The position numbers and the translations under genes were made by a program. Shown here in pieces: positions 1 through 7,941 of a DNA stretch of 64,000 nucleotides (the first letter of the stretch is position 1; each line of letters starts with the position of its first letter). This DNA is from Paenibacillus sp. RUD330 (GTDB lineage Bacteria > Bacillota > Bacilli > Paenibacillales > Paenibacillaceae). The notes beneath the pieces are model-generated. The model saw only the letters and a program-made list of their open reading frames with translations, ran no database searches and was not told the DNA's origin. The stretch covers positions 832,001-896,000 of the forward strand of contig NZ_CP022655.2 of NCBI RefSeq assembly GCF_002243345.2, in the 5' to 3' direction.

Positions 1-101
1 TGAAAACAATGCGATATATGTATTTTACCTATATGACAAGGCCGTGTACACTTTATGTCTAGCCCGGACAGACGGGTTATATACAGAAAGAAGGTACATG
101 C

Positions 102-830
102 ATGATGACCAAAAAAGAAACCTTGCCTGCAAAGCCGGCAAGCCTCTCATACACGATAAAAGCTTCCATCGTCCTGCCGCCCGATACGAACCATCACGGA
201 ACGATTTTCGGCGGCAAGCTGATGGCCTATATCGACGATGTCGCGACGATCGCCGCTACGCGCCACGCCCGCCGTCCCGTCGTAACGGCTTCCACCGACT
301 CCGTCGACTTCCTGCACCCGGTCAAGAAGGGCGATGCCGTCTGCTTGTCCGCCTTCGTAACCTGGGCGCATAAGACGTCGATGGAAATCTTCGTCCGGGT
401 CGTGACGGAAGACCTGCTGACCGGAGAGAGAAAAGTGTGCGCCACCTCGTTCCTGACGTTCGTGGCGCTCGGCGACGACGGCAAGCCGACCGAGGTGTCC
501 GCCGTCATTCCGGAAACGGTGGAGGAGCAGCGGCTGCATGAAACGGCCTGGGAACGGAAAGAGGCGCGGAAGATCAGAAGGCAGGAAAGCAAGCTGTTCG
601 CCGACGTACTGGGACCGGATTTCAGCTTGAGAAAAACGAAGGAAAAGCTGGAGGAGAACCGCAGCCGGCCGAAGCCGGTTTCGGAGAACAGGCAAGCCGC
701 TCCCGCTCCGGCGGCAACCGGCCTGGCGAGTGTGGACGAGCGGGAGTCCGCGGCGATTTCCGGCGCGAGAAGCGAATCCGCTCCGCGGATAATGGAAGCC
801 TATGCGAATGCTTGGGGCAGCGACTGGTAA
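102..830 (+). CDS. acyl-CoA thioesterase, hotdog fold, with C-terminal extension
   Basis: Predicted to hydrolyse acyl-CoA to free acid and CoA in the cytosol. Residues 15-165 match the YkhA/cytosolic acyl-CoA hydrolase type of hotdog domain: a PPDTNHHGTIFGGKLMAYID segment (the N-HGT-FGG-LM-ID pattern) and STDSVDFLHPV. Beyond residue 165 there is a charged, low-complexity tail of about 75 residues that the related gene at 13993-14508 lacks. An AAGAAGG ribosome site precedes the tandem ATG codons, so the second ATG (105) is equally possible. It is followed by a hairpin terminator and looks monocistronic. Function is inferred from family; the substrate chain length cannot be read from sequence. 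Confidence 0.88.
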   Translation: MMTKKETLPAKPASLSYTIKASIVLPPDTNHHGTIFGGKLMAYIDDVATIAATRHARRPVVTASTDSVDFLHPVKKGDAVCLSAFVTWAHKTSMEIFVRVVTEDLLTGERKVCATSFLTFVALGDDGKPTEVSAVIPETVEEQRLHETAWERKEARKIRRQESKLFADVLGPDFSLRKTKEKLEENRSRPKPVSENRQAAPAPAATGLASVDERESAAISGARSESAPRIMEAYANAWGSDW

Positions 831-890
831 GCGGCAGGCTCCAAAAGCGTCCGTAGTGAAGGAAGAACCGGCACCCTGAATAGCGTGGCG

Positions 891-920
891 AAAAAGCAGC
901 CCGATATGCGGCTGTTTTTT
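891..920 (+). terminator. Rho-independent terminator after thioesterase gene
   Basis: AAAAGCAGCC and GGCTG form a stem around a short loop and are followed by six T residues. It closes the thioesterase transcript. Confidence 0.7.
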
Positions 921-1043
921 AATTCTTTTCACAAAGAAGCAGGATCGCCGGGACAAGCGTGGAATTGAGGACGGTGAAGCTGGGGACCTTAAGCCCAACG
1001 GCAATGGCTGAAGAAGCCAATATGATTCGGGAGCGTGCAAACG

Positions 1044-1415
1044 ATGATCAATAAAATCGGCCAGGTGATGCTGTATGTCCAAAACCAGGATCAAGCCAAG
1101 GAATTCTGGACGGAGAAGCTCGGATTCGCCGTCGTAGCCGAAGAGAATGGAGAAGGCATGAGATGGTTCGAGGTCGCCCCCAAGGAAGGCGGGACCAGCC
1201 TCGTCCTGCACGACAAGGAAGCTGTCGCTCGAATGTCGCCTGAGATCAACCTCGGACCGCCCTCGCTGATGTTCTTCGCCGAGGATCTGGAGGGGCTGTA
1301 CCGGGACTTGGCCGGCAAGCAGGTGACGCTCGGAGAGCTTGTGACGCTTCCGTTCGGCAAGGTGTTCAACTTCGCCGATCCCGAAGGCAATTATTTTGCG
1401 GTCATGGAGAAGTAG
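1044..1415 (+). CDS. VOC-family (glyoxalase/bleomycin-resistance fold) protein
   Basis: A single vicinal-oxygen-chelate domain of about 123 residues: it opens INKIGQVMLYVQNQDQAKEF, has FWTEKLGF in the first half, and ends FADPEGNYFAVMEK, the usual C-terminal strand of this fold. The substrate is unknown; relatives are lyases, dioxygenases or antibiotic-binding proteins. The ATG at 1044 is preferred because GGGAG lies about ten bases upstream, whereas the in-frame GTG at 1035 overlaps that ribosome site. It stands alone between two regulatory regions. Confidence 0.8.
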   Translation: MINKIGQVMLYVQNQDQAKEFWTEKLGFAVVAEENGEGMRWFEVAPKEGGTSLVLHDKEAVARMSPEINLGPPSLMFFAEDLEGLYRDLAGKQVTLGELVTLPFGKVFNFADPEGNYFAVMEK

Positions 1416-1523
1416 CCTGCTGTTGCCCGCGAGCGGGCCGTCAAGCGCCGGAACCGTGCGGCCAGCCGTCCCGGCATCGCATTTTGGAGCTTCCGGGCAG
1501 CCGCTGCGCGAAGCGAACCAGGC

Positions 1524-1552
1524 TTGAATTGGCCACGGCGGCATGCTAAACT
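1524..1552 (+). promoter_or_regulatory. putative sigma-A promoter of the ABC-F leader
   Basis: TTGAAT and TAAACT separated by 17 bp, about 250 bp upstream of the ABC-F start and just ahead of the attenuator leader. Boxes match consensus only moderately (4/6 each). Confidence 0.4.
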
Positions 1553-1558
1553 ACGGGT

Positions 1559-1803
1559 AACTTGAACCGACTGGAGATGAGAAGGAGAATGTAGGATTTC
1601 TTGCTAACCCTATGGAAAGGCAAAACAGGCTTATTCGTTCTGTTTTTCTTTTGTAGGAGCAAGAAAGATGCATTTTCTTTCCCACTCAAGTGACCGGCCC
1701 CGTTTCCGTCCCCTTCGGAGGGTGGATTTGGCCTACCTGTTTGAGCTGCGAGAAAGGGATCTTTCTTGCGGCTCTTTATTTTTTTTCAGGAGGTCGAACA
1801 TCC
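1559..1803 (+). promoter_or_regulatory. translation-coupled attenuator leader of the ABC-F gene
   Basis: The leader contains a possible 14-codon reading frame (1612-1656, MERQNRLIRSVFLL) with no clear ribosome site, and upstream of it a five-codon frame MRRRM (1577-1594). Just past the 14-codon frame, GCAAGAAAG (1659-1667) can pair locally with CTTTC (1677-1681) or, alternatively, perfectly with CTTTCTTGC (1761-1769), which is the 3' arm of the terminator ending at 1786. A ribosome stalled by drug on the leader frame could therefore favour read-through. This layout is known for drug-inducible ABC-F and Erm genes; here it is inferred from pairing. Confidence 0.6.
1743..1786 (+). terminator. 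leader terminator of the ABC-F attenuator
   Basis: GAGCTGCGAGAAAG and CTTTCTTGCGGCTC form a 14-bp stem (two G-U pairs) with a GGAT loop, followed by TTTATTTTTTTT. It lies only about 20 bp before the ABC-F start codon and right before its AGGAGG, so it must be bypassed for expression. Confidence 0.85.
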
Positions 1804-3282
1804 ATGTCTCTAATCCAAGTTGCCGGCCTTACGTTTGCGTATGACGGCTCCTACGACAACATTTTTGACCGCGCAAGCTTTCAGCTCGACACCGATTGGA
1901 AATTAGGCTTCACGGGAAGGAACGGCCGCGGCAAGACGACCTTCCTCCGCCTTCTGCTCGGCAAGCTTGAGTACGGCGGAACCATTTCGGCGAGCGTCGG
2001 CTTCGATTACTTCCCGTTCGAGGTCAGGCGCAAGGAGGACAGCGTCGCAGCTGTCGTCGAAGAGATCTGTCCGGACTACGAGCCTTGGCAGCTCATGCGG
2101 GAGCTTTCCCTGCTGAAGGTAACCGAGGACGCGCTGCACCGGCCGTTCGCTTCCTTGTCCCAGGGCGAGCAGACGAAGGTGCTGCTGGCGGCCTTGTTCC
2201 TCAAGGAGAACAGCTTCCTGCTGATCGACGAGCCGACCAATCATCTGGACATCCACGCCTGGAAGCTGGTCAGCGAGTATTTGAGGCGCAAGAGCGGATT
2301 CATCCTGGTGTCGCATGACCGCGCGTTTCTGGACCATTGCGTGGACCACATCCTTTCCATCAACAAGACCGATATCGAAGTGAGGCAGGGCAATTTCTCC
2401 GACTGGTGGGACGACAGGCAGCGGCAGGAGCGGCACGAGCTGGCGGAGGACGACAAGCTGCGCAAGGACATCAAACGTCTGTCCCATGCGGCCCAAAGGA
2501 CGAACCAATGGTCGCATGAGGTCGAAAAGTCGAAAAACGGAACCCGCAACTCCGGCTCCAAGGTGGACAAAGGCTATGTGGGCCACAAAGCCGCCAAGAT
2601 GATGAAAAGATCCAAGTCGATCGAGCAGAGGCAGCAGTCGGCGATCGAAGAGAAGGCCAAGCTTCTGAAAAATAGGGAAAGCTCGGACAGCCTGAAAATC
2701 AGCCAGCTCGCCTACTACAAGCATCAGCTGGCCGAGCTGGATCGGGTCGCGGTCCGCTATGGCGGAATGACGGCAGGCAAGGAAGTCAGCCTCACCGTCG
2801 AGCAAGGAGACCGCATCGCCGTCACGGGACCGAACGGTTCCGGCAAATCCAGCATCCTCAAGCTGATCTGCGGGGAGGATATCCCTTGCAGCGGGACGCT
2901 GCGCAAGGGAAGCGGGCTCAAAATCTCCTATGTAGCCCAGGATACGTCTCACTTGCAGGGCAATCTGACGGATTATGCCCGCCTCAGCGGCATCGACGAA
3001 AGCCTGTTCAAGGCGATCCTGCGGAAGCTCGACTTTGCCCGCCTGCAATTCGAGAAGGACATGGCCTCGTTCAGCGGCGGGCAGAAGAAAAAGGTGCTGA
3101 TCGCGAGAAGCCTTTGCGAGGAAGCCCATCTGCATATCTGGGATGAGCCGCTGAATTTCATCGACGTCATCTCGCGCATGCAGATCGAAGAGCTGCTGCT
3201 GGAGCATTCTCCGACCCTCGTTTTCGTCGAGCATGACAGCCGGTTCTGCGAAGCCGTCGCCACGAAGATCGTCGAGCTTTGA
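1804..3282 (+). CDS. ABC-F ribosomal-protection ATPase, Lsa/Vml-like
   Basis: Two ABC ATPase domains and no membrane domain, the hallmark of ABC-F proteins that bind the ribosomal E site and dislodge antibiotics. First domain: Walker A GRNGRGKT, signature LSQGEQ, Walker B LLIDEPTNHLD. Second: GPNGSGKS, signature FSGGQKKK, and an unusual IWDEPLNFID. A charged helical linker of about 80 residues joins them. The opening residues closely resemble Lsa-type proteins, which give lincosamide, streptogramin A and pleuromutilin resistance. The ATG at 1804 follows AGGAGG at the right distance; the longer open frame upstream is leader. An attenuator in front supports drug-inducible expression. The exact resistance spectrum is inferred. 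Confidence 0.88.
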   Translation: MSLIQVAGLTFAYDGSYDNIFDRASFQLDTDWKLGFTGRNGRGKTTFLRLLLGKLEYGGTISASVGFDYFPFEVRRKEDSVAAVVEEICPDYEPWQLMRELSLLKVTEDALHRPFASLSQGEQTKVLLAALFLKENSFLLIDEPTNHLDIHAWKLVSEYLRRKSGFILVSHDRAFLDHCVDHILSINKTDIEVRQGNFSDWWDDRQRQERHELAEDDKLRKDIKRLSHAAQRTNQWSHEVEKSKNGTRNSGSKVDKGYVGHKAAKMMKRSKSIEQRQQSAIEEKAKLLKNRESSDSLKISQLAYYKHQLAELDRVAVRYGGMTAGKEVSLTVEQGDRIAVTGPNGSGKSSILKLICGEDIPCSGTLRKGSGLKISYVAQDTSHLQGNLTDYARLSGIDESLFKAILRKLDFARLQFEKDMASFSGGQKKKVLIARSLCEEAHLHIWDEPLNFIDVISRMQIEELLLEHSPTLVFVEHDSRFCEAVATKIVEL

Positions 3283-3454
3283 GGAGGACGGATGCCGACG
3301 GCCCCGTCCAGCCCGGCTTGGAGTCTCCAAGGGCGTATCCGTCTTAGGACGGATGCGCGCAGCGAAGCCGGCTCCGCGAAGGGGAATCCGGAGCATCCAT
3401 GCCGTTGAACGGGAAATGCCTGCCGATTCGCCTGTTCGAATTTTTAATTTCCTG

Positions 3455-3484
3455 TTTACCGCGGCAGGGATAATTTGATACGAT
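3455..3484 (+). promoter_or_regulatory. putative promoter of the asd T-box transcript
   Basis: TTTACC, an 18-bp spacer and TACGAT lie just ahead of the conserved 5' part of the T-box leader, placing the transcription start near 3491. Confidence 0.45.
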
Positions 3485-3490
3485 AGGTGC

Positions 3491-3808
3491 AACAATTCAA
3501 ATGCGATGAAGAGAGAAGTAGATAAAGCGATTCTTTCCCAGAGAGCTCCGTTCCGCTGAAAAGGAGCAAAGGACCCTTTATCGAAAAAAGACTCCGAGCA
3601 GCGCGCAGGAACCTGGCTGATCAGGGGATGGCGCGACGGGAGCTCCTGTTACAGAGCTAGAGTATACGCATCTTGTGCCGGCCGGCATGGCGATGCCGTA
3701 CTCGAAGAGGCCGATTGGGCGACCAAGCCGGCGAACCTGGGTGGTACCACGAGGATTCCAATCTCGTCCCTGAGACTGAAGCGCAGTCTTGGGGGTGGGA
3801 TTTTTTTG
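3491..3808 (+). ncRNA. T-box riboswitch upstream of asd (possible Lys specifier AAA)
   Basis: All T-box landmarks are visible: the AGTA (3517-3520) and GAA (3583-3585) sides of the specifier-loop E motif, a stem GATAAAG/CTTTATC next to it, the AG-bulge CAGAGAGC (3540-3547), an apical CCGCTGAAA loop, and the T-box itself, GAACCTGGGTGGTACCACG (3733-3751). A terminator stem with GACTGAAGCGCAGTC and a GGGATTTTTTT end follows (to about 3808). The triplet directly after GAA is AAA (3586-3588), which would read lysyl-tRNA and fit a lysine-branch gene; the register of the specifier should be confirmed. TGGT in the T-box pairs with an A discriminator base. Confidence 0.9.
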
Positions 3809-3980
3809 TTGGCGATAGAGGGAGCTTGAAGGATGGGCATCCGGTCTCGGAATGTCCGTCGGCGACAGCTTGAGTTTCCAGCCTATCTAGGCAGCAGGCG
3901 GTACATCGGGCCGGCGGGCTGAATAGGTAGTAGAAAAAGGCAGCAATTTTTCATCATACGCAGAGGGGAATGGAATTCGA

Positions 3981-5069
3981 ATGGCAGAGAGAAAACTGAA
4001 GGCCGGCATCGTCGGCGGAACGGGCATGGTCGGGCAGCGCTTCGTGCAGCTGCTGGATGGACATCCTTGGTTTGAGGTGACGGCGATCGCGGCAAGCGCC
4101 GGGTCGGCGGGCAAGACATACGAGCAGTCCGTGCAGGGCCGCTGGAAGCTGGAGACTCCGATTCCGGAACCGGTGAAGGGGATCGTCGTGCAGGACGCGT
4201 CCAAGGTGGAGGAGGTCGCCTCCGGGGTGGACTTCATCTTCTGCGCCGTGGATATGAAGAAGAACGAGATCCAGGCGCTGGAGGAAGCTTACGCCAAGGC
4301 GGGCGTGCCGGTCATCTCCAACAACTCGGCGCATCGCTGGACGCCGGACATCCCGATGGTGATTCCGGAAATCAATCCGGAGCACATCGAAGTCATCGCG
4401 GCCCAGCGCAAGCGTCTCGGCACGGAGACCGGCTTCATCGCGGTCAAGCCGAACTGCTCCATCCAGAGCTATGTGCCGGCTCTCCATGCCTTGCGCGAAT
4501 TCAAGCCGACGACGGTCGTCGCCTCGACGTACCAAGCCATCTCCGGCGCGGGCAAAAACTTCGCCGACTGGCCGGAAATGCTGGACAACGTGATTCCGTA
4601 CATCGGCGGCGAGGAAGAGAAGAGCGAGCAGGAGCCGCTCCGCATCTGGGGCCGCATCGAGAACGACGAGATCGTCAAGGCCGGCTCGCCGCTGATCACG
4701 ACGCAGTGCATCCGCGTGCCGGTAGCCGACGGGCATATGGCGACGGTGTTCGCTTCCTTCGAGAAGAAGCCCTCCAAGGAACAGATTCTCGAGCTGTGGA
4801 AAAACTACAAAGGCCGTCCGCAGGAGCTTGGCCTCCCGAGCGCGCCGAAGCAGTTCATCACCTACTTCGAGGAAGAGAACCGTCCGCAGACGAAGCTGGA
4901 CCGCGGCATCGAGGGCGGCATGGGCGTCTCGGCCGGGCGTCTGCGCGAGGACTCCGTCTACGACTTCAAGTTCGTCGGCCTCTCGCATAACACGCTGCGC
5001 GGAGCGGCAGGCGGAGCGGTACTGATCGCCGAGCTGCTGAAGGCGGAAGGATATATTCAAGCGAGATAA
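3981..5069 (+). CDS. asd: aspartate-semialdehyde dehydrogenase, archaeal/fungal type
   Basis: Reduces aspartyl-4-phosphate to aspartate-4-semialdehyde with NADPH, the branch point to lysine/diaminopimelate, threonine and methionine. N-terminal Rossmann motif GIVGGTGMVGQRF; the catalytic cysteine lies in VKPNCSIQSYV near residue 160, and a conserved histidine in LSHNTLRG near the C-terminus. The VKPNCSIQ form and overall 362-residue length fit the archaeal/fungal class rather than the usual bacterial RNPNCST type. GAGGGG precedes the ATG. A T-box leader ends about 170 bp upstream, so the gene is probably induced when a charged tRNA, possibly tRNA-Lys, falls short. Confidence 0.92.
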   Translation: MAERKLKAGIVGGTGMVGQRFVQLLDGHPWFEVTAIAASAGSAGKTYEQSVQGRWKLETPIPEPVKGIVVQDASKVEEVASGVDFIFCAVDMKKNEIQALEEAYAKAGVPVISNNSAHRWTPDIPMVIPEINPEHIEVIAAQRKRLGTETGFIAVKPNCSIQSYVPALHALREFKPTTVVASTYQAISGAGKNFADWPEMLDNVIPYIGGEEEKSEQEPLRIWGRIENDEIVKAGSPLITTQCIRVPVADGHMATVFASFEKKPSKEQILELWKNYKGRPQELGLPSAPKQFITYFEEENRPQTKLDRGIEGGMGVSAGRLREDSVYDFKFVGLSHNTLRGAAGGAVLIAELLKAEGYIQAR

Positions 5070-5130
5070 CCGCTTCTTCCCGGAAGACGGAACGGCCGCA
5101 ATTGCCGGCAAGGAGCAAGGCGGCGGCATG

Positions 5131-5166
5131 AAGAACTTATTTCCTCGGAGATAAGTTCTTTTTTTT
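5131..5166 (+). terminator. terminator after asd
   Basis: Perfect 10-bp stem AAGAACTTAT/ATAAGTTCTT with a TTCCTCGGAG loop and a run of T. Confidence 0.92.
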
Positions 5167-5294
5167 GAACAGAAGCCCGGGGATAAGCCTGGTTCCCTAT
5201 CGGGCAACTATGTTAGGATGTGAATAATTCATGCCCTATGCCGTTGACGGGGCATCTTATCCTTCATGAGTTCGCAGGAAAGGCGGCTGAGAAG

Positions 5295-6470
5295 ATGACA
5301 CCATCGATGGATCCTTATATCCGCAATGAACGCGAGGCGGCGATCGCGGAGAGGGCGGACCGGCTTGCCGGCCTGTTCGCTCCCAGGGCGGCGGAGCATG
5401 ACCGGGAAGGCTCGTTTCCTTATGAAAACTTCGAGGAGCTGAAGAAATCCGGCTACTTGAAGCTGACCGTGCCGGAGGCGTACGGAGGCGAGGAGGCATC
5501 CGCCTACGAGCTTGTGCTGTCGCAGGAGCGTCTCGCCCGCGGCGACGGCTCGACCGCGCTGGCCGTCGGCTGGCATGTCCACACGCTGATGAAGCTGAGG
5601 CTGTCCCGCTTGTGGCCGGAGCCGCTGTTCGCCCGGCTGTGCCAGGATATCGCGCATGACGGCATCGTCATCAACGAGCTCGCCAGCGAGCCGGCGACGG
5701 GAAGCCCTACCCGGGGAGGCCGGCCGGAGACGACGGCGAGACGGGCCGACGGGGGCTGGCTCCTGACGGGGCGCAAAACCTTCAGCACGCTGAGTCCGAT
5801 CCTGGAGCGGTTCACCGTGACGGCCGGCTTTGAGGGCAGCGATAAGGTCGGCTCGTTCCTCGTACGCAGCGGTCCCGGCGTCAAGGTCGAGGAAACCTGG
5901 AACACGCTCGGGATGAGATCGACGGGAAGCCATGACGTCGTGCTGAGCGACGCGTTCGTTCCGGACGAGGAGACGATCATCGGCCTGGAGCCGGCGCCGC
6001 TGGCCGCTCCGCCCATGCCGACGGAGGCGTCGATGCTCCATATTCCGGCTTGTTATATCGGCATCGCCTGGGCGGCGCGCGATTTCGCGCTGGAATTTGC
6101 CCGCAGCCACAAGCCGAATTCGCTGACCGTGCCGATCGCCGAGCTGCCGAACATCAAGCGCCAGCTCGGGCTGATCGAAGCCGAATGGCTCGCCGCCCGC
6201 TCGTACCTGTATGGGGTCGCGGACCGCTGGGACCGCGATGAGGAAAGCCGCGCAGAGCTGAAGACGGAGCTGGGACTCGCCAAATACATCGCCACCAATG
6301 CGGCGATCTCCATCGTGGATCAGGCGATGCGGATCGTCGGCGGCTTGAGCCTGTCCCGCAGCTACCCGCTGGAGCGCATGTACCGGGATGTCCGCGCGGG
6401 CCTGCACAACCCGCCCATGGACGATGCCGTGCTGACCAATCTGGCGAACCGCGCCCTGGCGGAGTCGTGA
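5295..6470 (+). CDS. acyl-CoA dehydrogenase
   Basis: FAD enzyme that introduces the alpha-beta double bond in acyl-CoA, the first step of beta-oxidation. The 391-residue length, the N-terminal helical part ending LTVPEAYGGEEAS, the ITASEPATGS-equivalent segment (INELASEPATGSPTRG), the middle domain GSHDVVLSDAFVP and the C-terminal helical QAMRIVGGLSLSRSYPLERMYRDVR are typical. It resembles the YdbM-like branch. The open frame extends to a GTG at 5220, but that codon has a poorly placed ribosome site; ATG 5295 or 5307 gives a normal N-terminus. It is 55 bp ahead of cutC and probably co-transcribed. The acyl substrate is unknown. Confidence 0.85.
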   Translation: MTPSMDPYIRNEREAAIAERADRLAGLFAPRAAEHDREGSFPYENFEELKKSGYLKLTVPEAYGGEEASAYELVLSQERLARGDGSTALAVGWHVHTLMKLRLSRLWPEPLFARLCQDIAHDGIVINELASEPATGSPTRGGRPETTARRADGGWLLTGRKTFSTLSPILERFTVTAGFEGSDKVGSFLVRSGPGVKVEETWNTLGMRSTGSHDVVLSDAFVPDEETIIGLEPAPLAAPPMPTEASMLHIPACYIGIAWAARDFALEFARSHKPNSLTVPIAELPNIKRQLGLIEAEWLAARSYLYGVADRWDRDEESRAELKTELGLAKYIATNAAISIVDQAMRIVGGLSLSRSYPLERMYRDVRAGLHNPPMDDAVLTNLANRALAES

Positions 6471-6525
6471 TGGCCGCAGCTGTCAAGGCGGGCGGGACCG
6501 GCAGACCGAAGAGGAGGCGGCTGGG

Positions 6526-7227
6526 ATGAAGCTTGAGATCATCGCGACCCGCGTATCGGATGCGGTGCTGGCGGCAAGCGGCGGAGCCGACCGGATCGAG
6601 CTCGTGACCGGCATGCTGGAGGGCGGCCTGACGCCGGGACCGGGGCTGATCGAGGAAACCGTCAAAGCGGTGTCGATTCCGGTCAACGTCATGGTGCGGC
6701 CGCACAGCTTGTCGTTCGTCTACGACAAGCTCGACCTGCTGGCGATGCGGGCGGACATCCGGGTGATCCGCAGGTCGGGAGCGGCGGGAGTCGTCCTTGG
6801 CGCCCTGACGCCGGAGGGAACGGTCGACGAGGAGGCGCTGAAGCTGCTGCTGGGCGAAGCCGAAGGGCTGGATGTCACCTTCCACCGGGCATTCGACGCT
6901 GTCTGCGATCAGCTTGCGGCCTTGGAGATCCTGACCCTGTATCCTGCCGTCAACCGCATCCTGACCTCCGGCGGGCAGCCCTCCGCGCTCCAGGGAATGC
7001 CCAGGCTGAGGCAGCTCGTCCAAGCCTCGGCAGGGAGCGGAATGACGATTTTGGCGGGAAGCGGCTTGACCATGGACTCGCTGGAAGGCTTCCTGCGGGA
7101 AACGGGCGTGAGCGAGGTTCATTTCGGCTCCGCCGTCCGCGAAGGCGGGCAGGCCCTCAGGCCGCCTGTGCCGGAGCGGATTTCGGCGATCAAGAAGGTG
7201 CTGGCGGCGGCGTCCGGCTCCTTCTAG
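6526..7227 (+). CDS. cutC: CutC-family protein
   Basis: TIM-barrel protein of 233 residues with the family signatures ATRVSDAVLAASGGADRIEL at the N-terminus, GGLTPGPGLIEE, VNVMVRPHS, VTFHRAFD and RILTSGGQPSA. CutC was named for copper tolerance in enterobacteria, but its biochemical role is unsettled and copper binding is not obvious here. It follows the acyl-CoA dehydrogenase by 55 bp and shares its terminator at 7244-7292. Confidence 0.9.
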   Translation: MKLEIIATRVSDAVLAASGGADRIELVTGMLEGGLTPGPGLIEETVKAVSIPVNVMVRPHSLSFVYDKLDLLAMRADIRVIRRSGAAGVVLGALTPEGTVDEEALKLLLGEAEGLDVTFHRAFDAVCDQLAALEILTLYPAVNRILTSGGQPSALQGMPRLRQLVQASAGSGMTILAGSGLTMDSLEGFLRETGVSEVHFGSAVREGGQALRPPVPERISAIKKVLAAASGSF

Positions 7228-7243
7228 CCGATTGTTGAAGAAC

Positions 7244-7292
7244 AAAAAGCGTTCCTCCCTTGGGGTCAGTCCCCTTGGGAGGAACGCTTTTT
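7244..7292. terminator. bidirectional terminator between cutC and peroxiredoxin gene
   Basis: AAAAAGCGTTCCTCCC and its exact complement flank a loop that itself contains GGGG/CCCC. T-runs exist on both strands, so it can end both convergent transcripts. Confidence 0.9.
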
Positions 7293-7313
7293 GTGCGCTG
7301 CCCGGCCTGACGA

Positions 7314-7865
7314 TCAGCCGGTCTTGGCAAAGCGGGCGACAGCCTCCAGCGGCAAATGATCGGTGACCAGGCTCCCGTAATGGGCAGCCTGCACGATGCC
7401 CTGCTCATCGATAAGGAAGTCTGCGGGAATGCGGTGCATGTTCGCTCCCTCTTCTTCGGCAAGGACAAAGCCTGCCGCCGCCGCTTGCCGGATGTGGGCG
7501 TGAGTTCCGGGATCGGCTACCGTAGCCTTGAACTTCTGCTCGGAGACCTCCACGCCGTACAGACGGTACAGCTCTGCCTCCGGGTCGCCGACGATGGGAA
7601 AGGCGGCATCCTGCTTGCCGACGTATTCGCGGAGGGAAGCGGCTGGAGATTCGAATACCGCGATGATTTCGAGTCCTTGCTCCGACCATTCCCCATACCA
7701 TTTCTTCAGCTGCTGCACCCTCAGGTTGCACAGAGCGCAAGCGGCGTTGCGGAAGAAGGAGAGCAGCACCTTGCGTCCCTGAAGATCGGCGAGGCGAATC
7801 GGATTGCCCTGCCAATCGGCGAGGGAGAAGTCGGGAGCGGGCGTCCCGGCGGTCAATGTAGTCAT
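7314..7865 (-). CDS. peroxiredoxin-like AhpC/TSA protein
   Basis: Thioredoxin-fold redox protein of 183 residues: GTPAPDFSLADWQGNPIRL at the N-terminus and FFRNAACALCNLRVQQL near residue 40, with a C-A-L-C pair where peroxiredoxins keep the peroxidatic cysteine. The TPxC context is replaced by ACALC, so it may belong to the peroxiredoxin-like (selenoprotein-U/AhpC-TSA 2) branch rather than a classic Prx. It probably reduces peroxides or acts as a thiol reductase. A Crp/Fnr-type gene ends 76 bp upstream on the same strand, so the two may share a transcript or a stress response. Confidence 0.78.
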   Translation of the reverse strand: MTTLTAGTPAPDFSLADWQGNPIRLADLQGRKVLLSFFRNAACALCNLRVQQLKKWYGEWSEQGLEIIAVFESPAASLREYVGKQDAAFPIVGDPEAELYRLYGVEVSEQKFKATVADPGTHAHIRQAAAAGFVLAEEEGANMHRIPADFLIDEQGIVQAAHYGSLVTDHLPLEAVARFAKTG

Positions 7866-7941
7866 TGGAAATGAACCTCCTGCAATGTAATCTCGCCATT
7901 CCGGAAAAGAGCGGCTGACATCACTTTAGCAGGTGCTGCCG

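Noticed and set aside
147-1544. Minus-strand open frame of 465 codons opposite the thioesterase and VOC genes
   Set aside because: Arg/Gly/Pro-rich shadow of GC-rich genes; no family motif and it spans a terminator.
3954-5207. Minus-strand open frame opposite asd
   Set aside because: Composition typical of antisense frames in GC-rich DNA, and asd on the other strand is certain.
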